Shown: positions 1 through 10,162 of the stretch, in pieces
Numbering within the stretch: the stretch's first letter is position 1
Layout: the number at the start of each line of letters is the position of its first letter
From: Chrysopilus asiliformis
Taxonomy: Eukaryota; Arthropoda; Insecta; Diptera; Rhagionidae
DNA length: 64,000 nt
Direction of reading: 5' to 3'
NCBI GenBank assembly: GCA_964034945.1
Contig: OZ035960.1
Location: 51,091,706 to 51,155,705, forward strand
The notes under the pieces: model-generated
What the model was told of the DNA's origin: nothing
Databases searched by the model: none
Seen by the model: only the letters and a program-made list of their open reading frames with translations
Translations under genes and position numbers: made by a program

Positions 1-365
1 TGACGGACATCGAATTTCGTATTGTGAATTATTAACGGACGTTCTGAAAGTGAATGTATTTCATTAACTTTCTGTTTCAACAAATTTTTTCATACAGTTA
101 ATATTTAGTTGCTTAATAATGTTGCGTTGGTGAAAGGAATTTCATGAAAAATTGTGTTGATAATTTGAGCTTTCATCGCTCAACATTTAAAAACATTTTA
201 ATCCATAATTACTTTCTTATACGCACTATAATAAAGTATTGTATTCATGAAAAATTTCGACCTCTTAATTTTGTCTGAAAAACATTTCCCGAGCACTCCT
301 GAGTCGATTGGACAATTATTACAAAATCGTCTCTTCGTCTGTCAGGGTGTTAGTCTGTTAGTCTA

Positions 366-809
366 TGTACAAGATTTCTCAAAAACTACTGAAGCTAGAG
401 CCATGAAATTTTACAGGTATGTTTGGTCCTGGGATGGGACAATTCTATCAACTTTCGGTGGAAATCCGTTAACCAGAAGTAATTAAAATGGCGGCTTTTT
501 AAAAACCGCACTTTCATTTTTTGTTGTTTACTATGAAAATATGCGTTTTCAGTAGTCTTATGTAAACGAAAGTTGGAGACAATGTAATTTTCTACACCTA
601 TGTCTTTTACGAAAACTCTGTATCTCACACCGTTATCGAAATATACATTTTTTTTTCAAAAAAATCAGTTTTTTGTATTTATCTCGAAAAACAACGCGTT
701 TTTTTAGTGGATAAATGTATGAGACGAATTGAAGAGAATAATGTTTGCCATAATTTTGTGTTATATTTGCCGTTATCGAGATATTATAATTAAAAATTAA
801 AAATACATA
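366..809 (+). repeat. Dispersed repeat R1, left part
   Basis: Interspersed repeat recognised by comparison within the window: the stretch beginning AGCTAGAGCCATGAAATT recurs at 27470-27847 and, reversed, at 33500-33905, and its later part matches 40060-40350. The copies share scattered short open frames but no consistent long one, so I treat it as non-coding. This copy is interrupted at 810 by a Penelope-like element and resumes at 1754. The 365 bases before it show nothing I recognise. Confidence 0.75.
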
Positions 810-909
810 CACATAAAACGATTGCACCTTAATGATTTCACTGGACTTTTTCCGATCACAATTAATAAGTTTTACACGAATAATAAATTAAACGAAAAAA
901 CATAAAAAC
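807..909 (+). repeat. Left arm of 103-bp perfect inverted repeat
   Basis: Reverse complement of 1615-1717 without a mismatch over 103 bases. Identity stops abruptly at both ends (positions 806/1718 and 910/1614). The arm abuts the start of the GIY-YIG open frame, as expected if a 5'-truncated Penelope copy was joined to an inverted piece of its own terminal repeat. Confidence 0.95.
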
Positions 910-912
910 AAG

Positions 913-1548
913 TTGTCGATAAATGATTACCGAAAGGAATACGAACACATTAAGAATGTTGCAAAAATCAACGGGTATGACGATAATCTAGTAGATTCAC
1001 TAATCAAAAAACACTCAAAGAAAGTTTTTCGTGAAAATTGTTCGACATTCTTCACCTTAAATAATGACAAAAACCAAAAGAAACGAGTTTCAATGTCTTT
1101 TGTGCCCGAAATAACTTACAAATTAAAACAAAAATTTAACGAACATGACTTACAAATTGTATATAAAAGCAACAACAAATTATCTAATGTGCTAGGTAAT
1201 CCAAAAGACAAAATTAAAACACTCGAAAAATCGGGAATTTATTCGATAAAGTGTGACAATTGCGAACGAAAATGTTACGGACAAACAAAAAGGACTATTG
1301 CAAAACGTTTTAAAGAACATTTGACATATATTAAAAATAATCAAGCGACAAAATCAGCAATTGCTGAACATGTACTGACGAATGGACATGATGTCAATAT
1401 AAACAATGTTGAACTTGTAAAACAAGTTAATGACGAAAAACTGTTGGATGGCTACGAAAGCTTTTATATTAAAAATGACCGTAATGCACTAAACAAAGAC
1501 AACGGTAACATAGATTCCTATCTATTTACTTGCCGAAGGATGGAATGA
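913..1548 (+). pseudogene. GIY-YIG endonuclease domain of a Penelope-like element (RT missing)
   Basis: An open frame of 211 codons with no ATG at its start (the frame opens at 892 inside the inverted-repeat arm), so it is a 3' fragment of a longer gene. The protein shows SGIYSIKCDNC near residues 107-117, then CYGQTKRTIAKRFKEH at 121-136, the GIY and YIG-like halves of a GIY-YIG nuclease with interspersed cysteines, followed by the helical part with a conserved glutamate region (ESFYI near 182). In Penelope-like elements this domain follows the reverse transcriptase and nicks the target. Here the reverse transcriptase is absent, so the copy cannot be autonomous. It ends with a normal stop 66 bp before the right inverted arm. 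It is not the same family as the element at 27848-30275, whose GIY-YIG part differs clearly. Confidence 0.75.
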
Positions 1549-1563
1549 CGATCAATCGTGATG

Positions 1564-1590
1564 CTGATGATGAATCGAACAGATTCGAAA
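1564..1590 (+). ncRNA. Hammerhead-ribozyme-like core (weak)
   Basis: CTGATGA (1564-1570) and GAAA (1587-1590) are separated by GAATC/GATTC, which can form a 5-bp stem II with loop GAACA. Penelope-like elements are known to carry hammerhead motifs in their terminal repeats, and this lies 15 bp after the element's stop codon. I cannot find convincing stems I and III or a cleavage triplet, so it may be a relic or chance. Confidence 0.3.
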
Positions 1591-1614
1591 TGCATACAAG
1601 GTTAGACCGTAATA

Positions 1615-1717
1615 GTTTTTATGTTTTTTCGTTTAATTTATTATTCGTGTAAAACTTATTAATTGTGATCGGAAAAAGTCCAGTGAAATCATTAAGGTGC
1701 AATCGTTTTATGTGTAT
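1615..1717 (-). repeat. Right arm of 103-bp perfect inverted repeat
   Basis: Exact reverse complement of 807-909. It is followed by 36 bp (1718-1753) that occur only once, then by the right copy of the target duplication. Confidence 0.95.
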
Positions 1718-1753
1718 TGTTCGGATTTCACGCGTGTTCATAAAATATTTTAT

Positions 1754-2046
1754 ATTAAAAATACATATTTTTGCGAATTATTTACAAACTAACAGTTTTT
1801 CGAAAAAAAAGTTAATGACAGAGTTAAAGGTAAAAAAATTCTCTAAATTTTTGCCTGTTACCGTAAATCGATATCTTTCACCGTTATCGAAATATATATA
1901 AAACTAGCAGACCCTTCGTTGGCAGCTAAAAGTTTTTTGTATAAATTTTAGAATGCCAAAAAACCATAAATAACTTAAAAAGTTTTGGGAAAAAATGGTT
2001 TCCTTACAGGACCGGATTCGCGATCAGCGACCTCGAAAACCCCTTA
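1754..2046 (+). repeat. Dispersed repeat R1, middle part
   Basis: Continuation of the repeat left at 809. It matches 30370-30660, including the phrases around TACCGTAAAT and GATCAGCGACC. It is cut again at 2047 by a Harbinger-like element. Confidence 0.7.
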
Positions 2047-2842
2047 CGGCCAATTTATTCACTAGGAGTTAAGCCGAGTTAGTGAGTTAAGGGAGTTAGC
2101 TAACCATTTATTCACGCTGAGTTAAGCGTGAGTTAAGGAAAATTTAACTCGTTGAGTTAAGATAACTCGGAGTTTGCGTAACCCAGCTGACAAGGTGGGT
2201 TAAACTTTGTTAACTCAGAGTTTAGCCCAAAAAACATTTATTCATTGCATTTCGATATTCAAATGTCATTTTGTCAGTTCGATATCGGTTTTCTGCATTT
2301 TTGGACGTGAAAATTGTTTTGATCGTGATATGAATTTCATTTTGGAAGCAGACGCTCGTTTAATTTGGGTTGACAGATATCGAATTGAATTCATTTGAAA
2401 TTTTGTGCCAAACGGCTTTTTTGTCGACACCGGAATTGGTTTGACCATTCTCCAAAATATTTTTGTAGTTAAGCGCCAAGCGCAACAATAACTTTATTTC
2501 TTCCTGGTTGAAATTTCCGGATCGTTCCTTTTTCACATTTTTTTCCATTTTCTTTCTTGATTCGATTTCTAAAGACGAAAATATTACTCAACACATGCGA
2601 GTTAAATTAGTGACCTTTCACAATATTTCTGACGTAAAACTACAAAAATTCACAATAACTATGCCAACTGAGTTAAATCGCACCAATAATTTTAACATTT
2701 TACCCAGGCGCTAACTCGCCTTAACTCTGGTGAATAAATGTAATTTTTCAATTCCCTTAACTCTTCAATAACTCGCATAACCTCGCGAGTTAGGAGTTAA
2801 GGAAAGTTAAGGCGATTTAACTGCGAGTGAATAAATTGGCCG
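2047..2842. mobile_element. PIF/Harbinger-like element, non-autonomous
   Basis: A 796-bp unit with 17-bp terminal inverted repeats CGGCCAATTTATTCACT, flanked by TTA (2044-2046) and TTG (2843-2845), a one-base-decayed 3-bp target duplication typical of PIF/Harbinger. Both subterminal regions are packed with GAGTTA/TAACTC motifs, probably transposase-binding repeats. It contains a Myb/SANT-like reading frame on the minus strand but no DDE transposase, so it is a deletion derivative. It sits inside dispersed repeat R1. Confidence 0.75.
2360..2548 (-). pseudogene. Myb/SANT-like DNA-binding protein fragment
   Basis: A 62-codon minus-strand frame. The pattern RSGNFNQEEIKLLLRLALNY, then a second helix and VWHKISNEFNS, resembles the first two helices of the Myb/SANT-like (zeste-type) domain found in the second protein of PIF/Harbinger transposons, where it helps bring the transposase to the ends. 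After NEFNS the frame drifts and stops; a further piece of open sequence in another frame lies at 2266-2340. It is therefore truncated and probably inactive. The assignment rests on domain pattern only. Confidence 0.55.
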
Positions 2843-2845
2843 TTG

Positions 2846-3075
2846 GTGTCAATTGTTTCAAGAAAAATTGGAAAAAGGACATTTCCGTTATCCTTACAGG
2901 ACCTTCCGTTTCGAATTTTGAAAATCTAATACCGGATTCGTGATCAGCGACCCCAAAAACCCCATAATGCAAAAAACCGCGTAAAAATCGGTCCAGTAGT
3001 TTTTGAGTATTGTAATCTCAAACAAACAGACAGACAGACAAACAAACATCCATTTTTATATATATAGATATAGAT
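2846..3075 (+). repeat. Dispersed repeat R1, right part with ACAG microsatellite
   Basis: Resumes the repeat after the Harbinger-like insertion. Related stretches are at 30540-30720, 31590-31760 and 38760-39010. It ends in a run of CAGA/CAAA units and an AT-rich tail (3021-3075). Confidence 0.65.
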
Positions 3076-3216
3076 TTGGAAAACAAAAATTCATATTTTT
3101 TTGTGAAATAAAAATTCATTGTTTTATATAAACTAATATTTTCTTAATTAGGTAAATTGTGCAGAAACGTAGATTTTGTAAAAAAAATGTGTCATGTGTC
3201 GTTCACATCAGATATT

Positions 3217-3471
3217 CTGTGGTCACAAGGAAAAACCGCTTAAGTCGAGTTATGTAGTTTTAAAGGTTGGTGAATATTTGAATTCTCCATATTCAGTTCT
3301 ATATTCTGTCAAAATTTGGTTTTCATGCTGCACCCCTTTGAGGAATGGCAGAGCAAAAACCATATAACCTAAGTCAGTTTTGCTTGCAAAAACAAAAATA
3401 ATCAAAACTTTAAACCCAAATTACTCAAAACACGCTTTTTCGCCTTAAGCAGTTTTTCCTTGTGACCACAG
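3217..3471. mobile_element. MITE with 28-bp inverted repeats
   Basis: A 255-bp unit beginning CTGTGGTCACAAGGAAAAAC and ending with its reverse complement; about 28 bp of terminal inverted repeat with one mismatch. Flanks are ATT and ATG, a possible decayed 3-bp duplication. No coding capacity. The flanking sequence TTCACATCAGATATT recurs at 37640-37655 without this insertion. Confidence 0.6.
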
Positions 3472-3474
3472 ATG

Positions 3475-4018
3475 TATACCCGCATGGTGAAACCAAAGGG
3501 TATATTAGATTTGCCTTACCGTTTGTAACGCCAAGATCCCGTCATCACACAAAAAAATGAATTACACCAGTGTGTTTAGAATGATAAAAAAAAGTTGAAT
3601 TTAGCATGTCCGTCTGTCCGTCCGTCTGTGGCCCGGATTGCAGGCGCACGGATTGAGCTAGAGACTTGAAATTTTGCGCAGATCCGTTTTTCGTAAAATG
3701 CGAGGCTAAGTTCGTTAATGGGCAAAAATGGACTATTAGGGGGGGTACCCCCCATACGAACGAAAGCGGTTTTTGTGAATATCTCGAAAACGGTGCATCT
3801 CATCAAAAAAGTCCAAGAACAAAAGTTATTTAGGATATGATTCTACATAAAACTCCCATACATCAAAATCCGATTGGAATAAATTTTAAAAAATCTTATT
3901 GGAAAGCTTGACTTCAAAGTGGAATTTTGGTATAACTGTTCGAATTTTGATACGAATATCACCATACGGGTCTCCAATGATTGCCAGATTGGCAATTATA
4001 GCTTTTGTTATGTTTTTA
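3475..4018 (+). repeat. Dispersed repeat R2, copy 1
   Basis: About 540 bp from TATACCCGCATGGTGAAACC to TTTTGTTATGTTTTT. Other copies: 14554-15133 (plus), 16470-16850 (plus, diverged), 37228-37598 (minus, partial) and 41634-42159 (minus). It contains GTCC/GTCT microsatellite runs and no shared long reading frame. Class not determined. Confidence 0.8.
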
Positions 4019-4989
4019 AATATACTTAATACTTTTTTTTAATTTACAGTATCAAAATTTTAGTTTTTTTTTTAAATTCTTGCTGTTAAAATTTACAACA
4101 GATAAAAATAATTCAGTATCAGAAATTTACAAATATTTTTTTAAAATTCTATTTTACAAAATTTTCAGTAGATAAAAATAACTGCCGCCACACGCTTAAT
4201 CTCTTCTATCGTGCTCAAGAAGTGCTCAAGATTTTTTTTTTTTTTTTTTTGAAGTCGAATTGTGACATGAAAAGAGTGTTCAAGTGCAGTTTTGCCCCAT
4301 TTATTACAGTTTAAATATCATTACAAAAAAAATTCGAATTTCTCTATGAAAACCCGATACACCACATGATTTTTAAAAACAAAAATCAACACATTTCAAT
4401 CCAACAGCGTGTTGTCCTCCAAATTGAGAAATCGATTTCAATTAGCGCATAAATTCACACCATTTTGGATACCCTTATAGATGACTCAAGGACATTAGAG
4501 AAGTGAAAGCCAAAAACTTGTAGCCCAATTCAGTCAAACAACTCACATGAACGGAAGCTTTGTTTCTCACAGCAAAACAAACAGCGGAAAAATATATCCC
4601 AGATTATATACAATGATAGATAGATAGCAACAATCAATAATTGGCAATAAAACATTTGCATTCAAACACTATCGGAATAAGAACACGGCCGCGTCGCCGT
4701 CTGCTTTCAATTTCACCGACGGAATTCGTCATTGTCTGTTGCCATAGATTCGTCCTAATCCTTCAAAGCCGGAAGTACAACCTCCGTTTCTATTTTTAAC
4801 TATCGTAAAAATGCCATAATGTAACGATGATATGTAAAAAGAACACGATATTCTTATGAGGATGGTTAAAATTAGGCCCTTCTATTTTTAATGACTTACT
4901 ATTCGCATATGTCGTGAAATTCTACTACTTTTGGTTTATGAGTTCCATTCCAACACTTATTCTTACTTCATCGCAAGACTTTTACTTAC
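4019..4989 (-). other. Intron sequence of the TTLL gene; no gene seen
   Basis: AT-rich, with a 16-base T run near 4240. It follows the splice donor of the TTLL exon on the minus strand. No continuation of the TTLL catalytic region is recognisable here or further left, so the next exon should lie beyond position 1. Confidence 0.5.
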
Positions 4990-6526
4990 CAACATATTTT
5001 TGCACCACATATCGTGATTTTGTGGCTATCGGCGGATTGACCATGTGCACGATTTTTTTAATGTTGTTCATCAAATGAATCCCGCGGCCACGGCACTTAT
5101 TCGCTGGTTTCACAATCCAGATATTCCTGTACCCGTCCAGACCGAATTGCGGCCAAAAGATCTTCACCTGGTCCAAAACGCGTCTCGCACACCGAATAAT
5201 ACCATCAACGGGACGTTTGGAATCCACCTGAATTCTAGCGTTCTCATTGGTCAAAAGGTCATGATTCGTAAAGAAAGCGTCCCAATCATGCTCCCAGATC
5301 CTTATCGGTTCGTCCATGTCAATGTCGATATGTTGACTAGAGTCCAGAAAATCATTACAGCGTTTTAACGCAAAATCGATGGCGCTTAACGGGACCTTGG
5401 CGTTCTCAGAGAAAATCGCTTCGTATCCCACTTCTGAAAATTTGTCCAGGATCCACTTGAGAAATGATATGACAGAAGTGGTGCGAAAATCTTCCACAAA
5501 GTCTGACAACTCCTCAGGACTCCAGACATTGTAGCAACGCGGAAAGTAGAGCTCCGAGGTGCCCTCCTCGTAGAACCAATGAAAGTCCCGCAATTGCGTG
5601 CAGAGTCCTTCCTTTGTTGTGAACGGGACGCGATGGAATTTATTGATAATCATTGTAGGATTCTTCGCCTGGTCAATCCAATCGCATTTCTCTTTCCGTG
5701 CGGTCCACAGAAAATCGATCGGCATGTGTTCCAGAAACCGCGACATGATATTCCGCTCGCATTTTATCAGATACTGACGTCGACTTTCACCGGGTCTGCG
5801 CTTCGGAAGCGTTTGTGTTAAATCATCGAAGGTCACCTGGCAGATTCCCGAGGGTGTGTGCTTCCGATGGATGTCGAGCTTCTCAACCCAGCCTCGAGAC
5901 GCCAAGGCGTTTCTAATAGAGAAGAAGCAACCACGAATTGTGAAGGTCTTATGATTCTTTATCGAATCCTGTGCCTTCTTTCGTAACTCATTCAATCGTT
6001 CGACCGAAATCCAGTTTTTCCTGTCGCAGTATGAAATTTGTCTGGATACCTGTTCAACAGCTTCCAAAGTATTACATGGGCAATTGCTCTCAATGTTAGA
6101 GGAGCACAATGACGCGGCTCCTTGCTTTCGAAGGACTTCCGGAATTTCAGGCGGCTTTGATTCTTGATCATTCGCATCCTGACCCGATGCCGTCACCTTG
6201 TTGTTGTTGTTGTTCGTGTCCACATCTAAGGATGAGTCCTTGTCCGAGTCCAGAACATCTCCTTTTCCCGCATCCTTTGCTTTTCTCGGGCTAGGATTCG
6301 CTGACTTGGACTGATTGTCTTGTATTGGCAGTTTGTCCTTTTGTGACAAACAATTCGGCAGTGATAGGTTCCGTTTTTCTCGTTTCTGTGGCTGTGGTTC
6401 TTTACACTTCCTCACAAATCCTGCGGGATTCTCATTATCTGTGGCCGCTTTTGTTGTATGTGGGCGGGTCAAAGGAAGACTTCTGCTAGTCCTTCTTACT
6501 GGCTTCGCTTTGCTATTATCACTCAT
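4990..6526 (-). CDS. Tubulin tyrosine ligase-like protein, TTLL3/8 glycylase type (first coding exon)
   Basis: TTLL3/8-type enzymes add glycine to tubulin side chains in cilia and flagella. The open frame runs from 6604, but the likely start is the Met at 6526 (MSDNSKAKPVRR), because the 26 residues before it look like untranslated sequence. The first roughly 130 residues are low-complexity and basic, with an Asn run. Then come the TTLL3-like region (FTIRGCFFSIRNALASRGWVE, then DFLWTARKEKCDW) and the start of the ATP-grasp core, YRNIWIVKPANKCRGRGI, and VVQKYVG just before the splice donor GTAAGT at 4989. This is only the N-terminal part. The remaining ATP-grasp residues must be on exons to the left of the window. 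I see no stop or frameshift. TTLL3 rather than another TTLL is inferred from motif flavour. Confidence 0.8.
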
Positions 6527-7492
6527 CACGCACAATTTTAAATTGACGGGAATAATTTTTCTTTTTTCGCTTTTATCACAATGCCATGTTATAATGCTGA
6601 ACACTTTATATCGGAAATTGACATCGCTTGATTATTATTATCACAGGTACAGGCTTCACAGCACTTTTATCTATTTTTAGGATTTCTATTGAAACTGAAT
6701 TGATTTTCGAATATTTCTATTTTTGGAATTGGTTTTCTGTGGCATTTTCAACGGAGCCATGCGTAATGAAACCAAAAAGGGTGCAATTTTATAGAGGACT
6801 ACCCCAAGATCCCAGTCATCCCTATCCAGGAACTCCCAAAACCTTGCACTTAACTATCCCAAACAATACTCTAACCCAATCAGCTTTCTGACGAATCACG
6901 ACCGAACCATTCAGTTCTCAACCACCAACTGGCTTAAATCGGTCGAAATTTCACGATATGAAGCCTCTCCAGCACGCTATATGGCGAAAAAAGTTTTTCG
7001 CAACCTACTTCCAAGTCAGCTTAAGCGCCATGATTTCAATTCATTCAACGGTCGTTACCAATATCTAAAAATACATTTCTTTGTGGTACAACCTGACGAG
7101 AAGCTCAATGTTGTTCAAATAGGGGAGAATCGGTTTTTTTCCTTAGCGAATTTAGTTAGATGTTTATTTCTCAGAATGAAGTATCGAGAGTTAATGGAAA
7201 ACAATTTTGAAAATTCACGTCCTTTCTAAGAGATTGTTCATCATTGTGTGATATTTCTAATTTGTGTTATCAAATTATCTTCTTGATACTTTTGCAACCA
7301 AAAAATATAACACCTTTGGAAAAATCACTGTTTACAGCAATAACAGTGCCGTAGTACAATAGAAAAACGCAAAAATTTCCTATAAGCTGCCGTAGGATTT
7401 ATAAGTTGCCGTAAATCTTATTCCCATAAGATTTTTTAATCGCATGATTGAATTAAAAATCGCTCCCGTAAATAGGCACTTAAGCCCAATTC
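6527..7492. other. Upstream region of the TTLL gene; nothing else recognised
   Basis: Contains the presumed promoter and leader of the minus-strand TTLL gene. Two open frames of about 85 codons (6628-6891 and 6981-7229) have no recognisable domain and no clear splice context, so I do not call them genes. Confidence 0.4.
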
Positions 7493-7627
7493 AGACAACG
7501 ATTGCGATTAAGATCACTGTTGAAGCTTCTCGACCAATGAGATCAAGGCTCTCAATGATAGGGAAATGAAAGGTATGATTTAATTGGCCGAGGAAGCTCA
7601 ATTGTAATCGTTAGTCTGATTTGGGAT
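7493..7627. mobile_element. Short MITE with TTA duplication
   Basis: A 135-bp unit with imperfect inverted ends (AGCCCAATTCAGACAACG against ATCCCAAATCAGACTAACG), flanked by TTA at 7490-7492 and 7628-7630. The 3-bp duplication suggests PIF/Harbinger mobilisation. No coding capacity. Confidence 0.6.
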
Positions 7628-7677
7628 TTACCCTGCCTGGTATTCCCAAGTGCCTACGCAAGTAGTTAGGACCACAC

Positions 7678-8763
7678 ATGACCGCGAGAAAGCGATTTCC
7701 TTATGTAGAAAACATTAAGATCTTATTATCAAAGTTACAGAAATACGGTGTAAAAGGTAACCTATTGTCTTTGCTTGAATCCTACTTGACGAATAGAGAA
7801 AACTGTGTAGTAGTCAACAATAGCATGTCTAAATGTTTCAGTCCATGTAGTGGTGTACCGCAAGGTTCTGTATTGGGTCCTTTTTTGTTTTTAATTTTTA
7901 TAAATGACTTACCACAATTTTTATCATCTGACTCTCTTTTATTTGCGGACGATCTTAAGATTTTCAAAGTGATTAAATCTACATTAGACTGCGAAGCTTT
8001 ACAACTTGACCTTGATTCTTTATGTATGTGGTGCAAAAACAATGACCTAAAATTAAATATACCTAAGTGCAATAAAATGACCTATTCCTTACTCAAAATT
8101 GGGACGAAATTTAAATATAAGATTGACAATAAATTTTTGACTGAAATTTACAGTGTTTCTGATCTTGGTGTGATATTCGATCCAAAGCTAAAATTTGACC
8201 ATCATATACAAAATATTACCAATAGAGCACTACTACTTTCTGGTTTTATTGTTCGTTCTTCTGTTTCCTTCAGTAATCCTCGTACTTGTATTACTCTTTT
8301 CATAAGTCTTGTTCGTAGTATACTTGAATATTGTTCTGCTGTATGGTCTCCGTCATATATGTGTTCCATTAAGCAAATTGAACAAGTGCAAAGAAGGTTC
8401 ACTAAACAAGTGTGCTTTAAATTCAAAATACAAAATGACAACTACAATGGACGTCTAACACACCTAAGTTTACCTAGTTTAGAAAAGCGCCGAATATTTC
8501 GCGATGAGTGCACCCTATTTAAAATTTTTAATGGTTATTTCAATAGCACTCTAAGCAATCGCCTTAATCTTAGATACTCAAATTTTCCCAACAGGCTTAA
8601 TCTAATTTTTACACAGCCTCGAGCTACGATAAATCCATATTTTCATTCCCCACTAGTACTGCTACCAAGAAATCATGATAACTTTCAATTTGGTTCTTTG
8701 GACATACCATACTTAACTTTTCGCCGTAAACTAATTATTTGGCTAAATGCAGAAATTTTTTAA
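7678..8763 (+). pseudogene. LINE reverse transcriptase, C-terminal fragment
   Basis: A 361-codon uninterrupted frame. The start is arbitrary, since homology-like sequence already begins near ENIKILLSKLQKYG (residues 11-24), the region before RT motif 3. GVPQGSVLGPFLFLIFINDL (residues 59-78) is the classic fingers/palm motif, and FADDLKIF (89-96) carries the two catalytic aspartates. The thumb and the C-terminal region with VRSILEYCSAVWSP follow, typical of Jockey/CR1-group elements. The absence of stops over 1.1 kb implies recent insertion, but without the endonuclease and early RT motifs it cannot be active. Confidence 0.8.
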
Positions 8764-8890
8764 TCTATTTTATTTATATAAAGCTTCATTTTATCTAAAT
8801 TTTCAATTGTTCTATTTTAATTTTGTACGCTATTGAGTTATTGGAGTCATATCTGTTCCGTAGCGATATTGTAAATAAATAAGACTAAAT
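7678..8890 (+). mobile_element. Non-LTR retrotransposon (Jockey/CR1 type), 5'-truncated
   Basis: The C-terminal half of a LINE reverse-transcriptase gene (7678-8763) followed by about 120 bp of 3' sequence that ends near AATAAATAAG at 8872-8882. All upstream parts (gag-like ORF, endonuclease, first RT motifs) are missing, the usual result of incomplete reverse transcription. I could not define a target duplication. Confidence 0.75.
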
Positions 8891-9115
8891 TTCTGTGGAG
8901 CCTTACTTTTGCCTATGGATTTAATCATTTAAAAAAAACTAAATAACCACTGCACTGGGTTACACGGAAGACTAATGTCGAATTCGACAGGCGGATTTAG
9001 AGTAGAGTGACTATATAAAACTGTGGCTAGCGTGAAACTCATGTCCATTGAAATTTTCATTTTTTTTGGTCAATATCACATATTTCAACGAAAAATGTTT
9101 TAATTGATTCATTTA

Positions 9116-10016
9116 CCAGGGGTGTTAGTTGAAATTTGCCGGTTTTTTCGATAAAGAAAACACTTAATTCTCAAGGGAATCTCAAGAATTTTTTATTCAA
9201 AGTATTGACCATTGGATTTTACACATTTTGCCCATCTTTCAGGCAAATCATGGATACCATTCCAAAAAAACTTTTTCTCTTTCGAGGAAAACCATTCGAC
9301 GAGCCATTTTTCGACTTCTTCAAAATTGACGAAGCGCTGGTCTGCGAGTGAGTGTCCCATCGATGCGAAAATGTCCTAGTCGGACGGAGCCAGGTCTGGA
9401 GAGTACAGCGGGTGCGGTAATACTTCGCATCCAAGTGATTTGAACACTTCTTTGACTGATTTTGCTGTTTGAGACGGCGCGTTGTCATGCTGCAAAATCA
9501 CCTTACCATGTCTTTCAGCGTATTGCGGACGTTTTTTGATCAATTCATGGTTCAAATTGATCATTTGTTGTCGGTAGCGATCAGTATTAACTGTTTCCTC
9601 AGGTTTCAACAGTTCATAATATACGACACCAATCTGGTTCCACCAGACACGTTTTTTGTCCTGGATGTTGAAATCGCCACTTTTGGATTGTCGAAACCAC
9701 GTCTCATATGTTCTTATGGTTGGGGAATGATCACCGTAAGTTTCTACCAGCAAACGATGACTTTCAGCGGCCTTTTTCTTTTGATTAAAGAGAAAAAGTA
9801 ATGCGTGCCGCGAATGCACGTTTTCAGGCACAAAACTTGACATTTTCAGACAGCTTTAACGCTATGACGTTGTTATTTTGACGGAACGTAACTTGTGTAG
9901 TTTTGAAGATTAATGTCAATAGAAAAATATGACATAGATGCCAAATCGTAGAAATGTATACATATCTCTAGCGACAGCTATTAGTAAAACCGGCAAATTT
10001 CAACTAACACCCCTGG
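9116..10016 (-). mobile_element. Mariner element, internally deleted
   Basis: A 901-bp element with perfect 31-bp terminal inverted repeats starting CCAGGGGTGTTAGTTGAAAT, flanked by the TA dinucleotides expected of Tc1/mariner (9114-9115 and 10017-10018). Complete mariners are about 1.3 kb, so roughly 400 bp are gone. The transposase reads on the minus strand and is broken. The ends look intact, so it could be moved by a transposase supplied elsewhere. Confidence 0.9.
9194..9843 (-). pseudogene. Mariner transposase, deleted and interrupted
   Basis: Starts at 9843 with MSSFVPENVHSRHALLFLFN, the paired helix-turn-helix region of mariner transposases, and runs through SPTIRTYETWFRQSKSGDF. It then jumps at KKR/VWWNQIGVVYYELL directly into the catalytic part, so the segment holding the first catalytic Asp is missing. 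The second Asp (ILQHDNAPSQTAKSV) and third Asp (YSPDLAPSD) are present, in mariner D,D34D spacing. A TAG stop follows at once (9376-9378). Beyond it the C-terminal region continues with frame changes and ends as WNGIHDLPERWAKCV and a stop. Non-functional. Confidence 0.85.
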
Positions 10017-10131
10017 TAAGTACAGGTTTTCTGGATCAAGGGGTTAAATAGTATAAAATACAACTTATTATTTAAAAAAAAAGCTCAAAACAAAGTTGAT
10101 TTTTTGAACAAAATTTTTCTCCTACTTGGGA

Positions 10132-10135
<4 letters not shown>

Positions 10136-10162
<27 letters not shown>

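Larger units (their letters stand above)
810..1753 (+). mobile_element. Penelope-like element, 5'-truncated, with inverted ends
   Basis: A 944-bp insertion bounded by a 14-bp direct repeat, ATTAAAAATACATA, at 796-809 and 1754-1767. Removing the insert plus one copy of the repeat restores a sequence that aligns with the uninterrupted repeat copy near 40130-40200, so the boundaries are well supported. Inside are a 103-bp perfect inverted repeat (arms 807-909 and 1615-1717; the outer three bases overlap the duplication) and a gene fragment with a GIY-YIG endonuclease domain. No reverse-transcriptase region is present. Penelope-like elements are known for 5' truncation and for LTR-like ends in direct or inverted orientation, which this matches. 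The perfect identity of the arms suggests a young insertion. Confidence 0.8.

Noticed and set aside
5045..5821. Plus-strand open frames of 80-107 codons opposite the TTLL exon
   Set aside because: Antisense shadows of the TTLL coding sequence with no recognisable domain.
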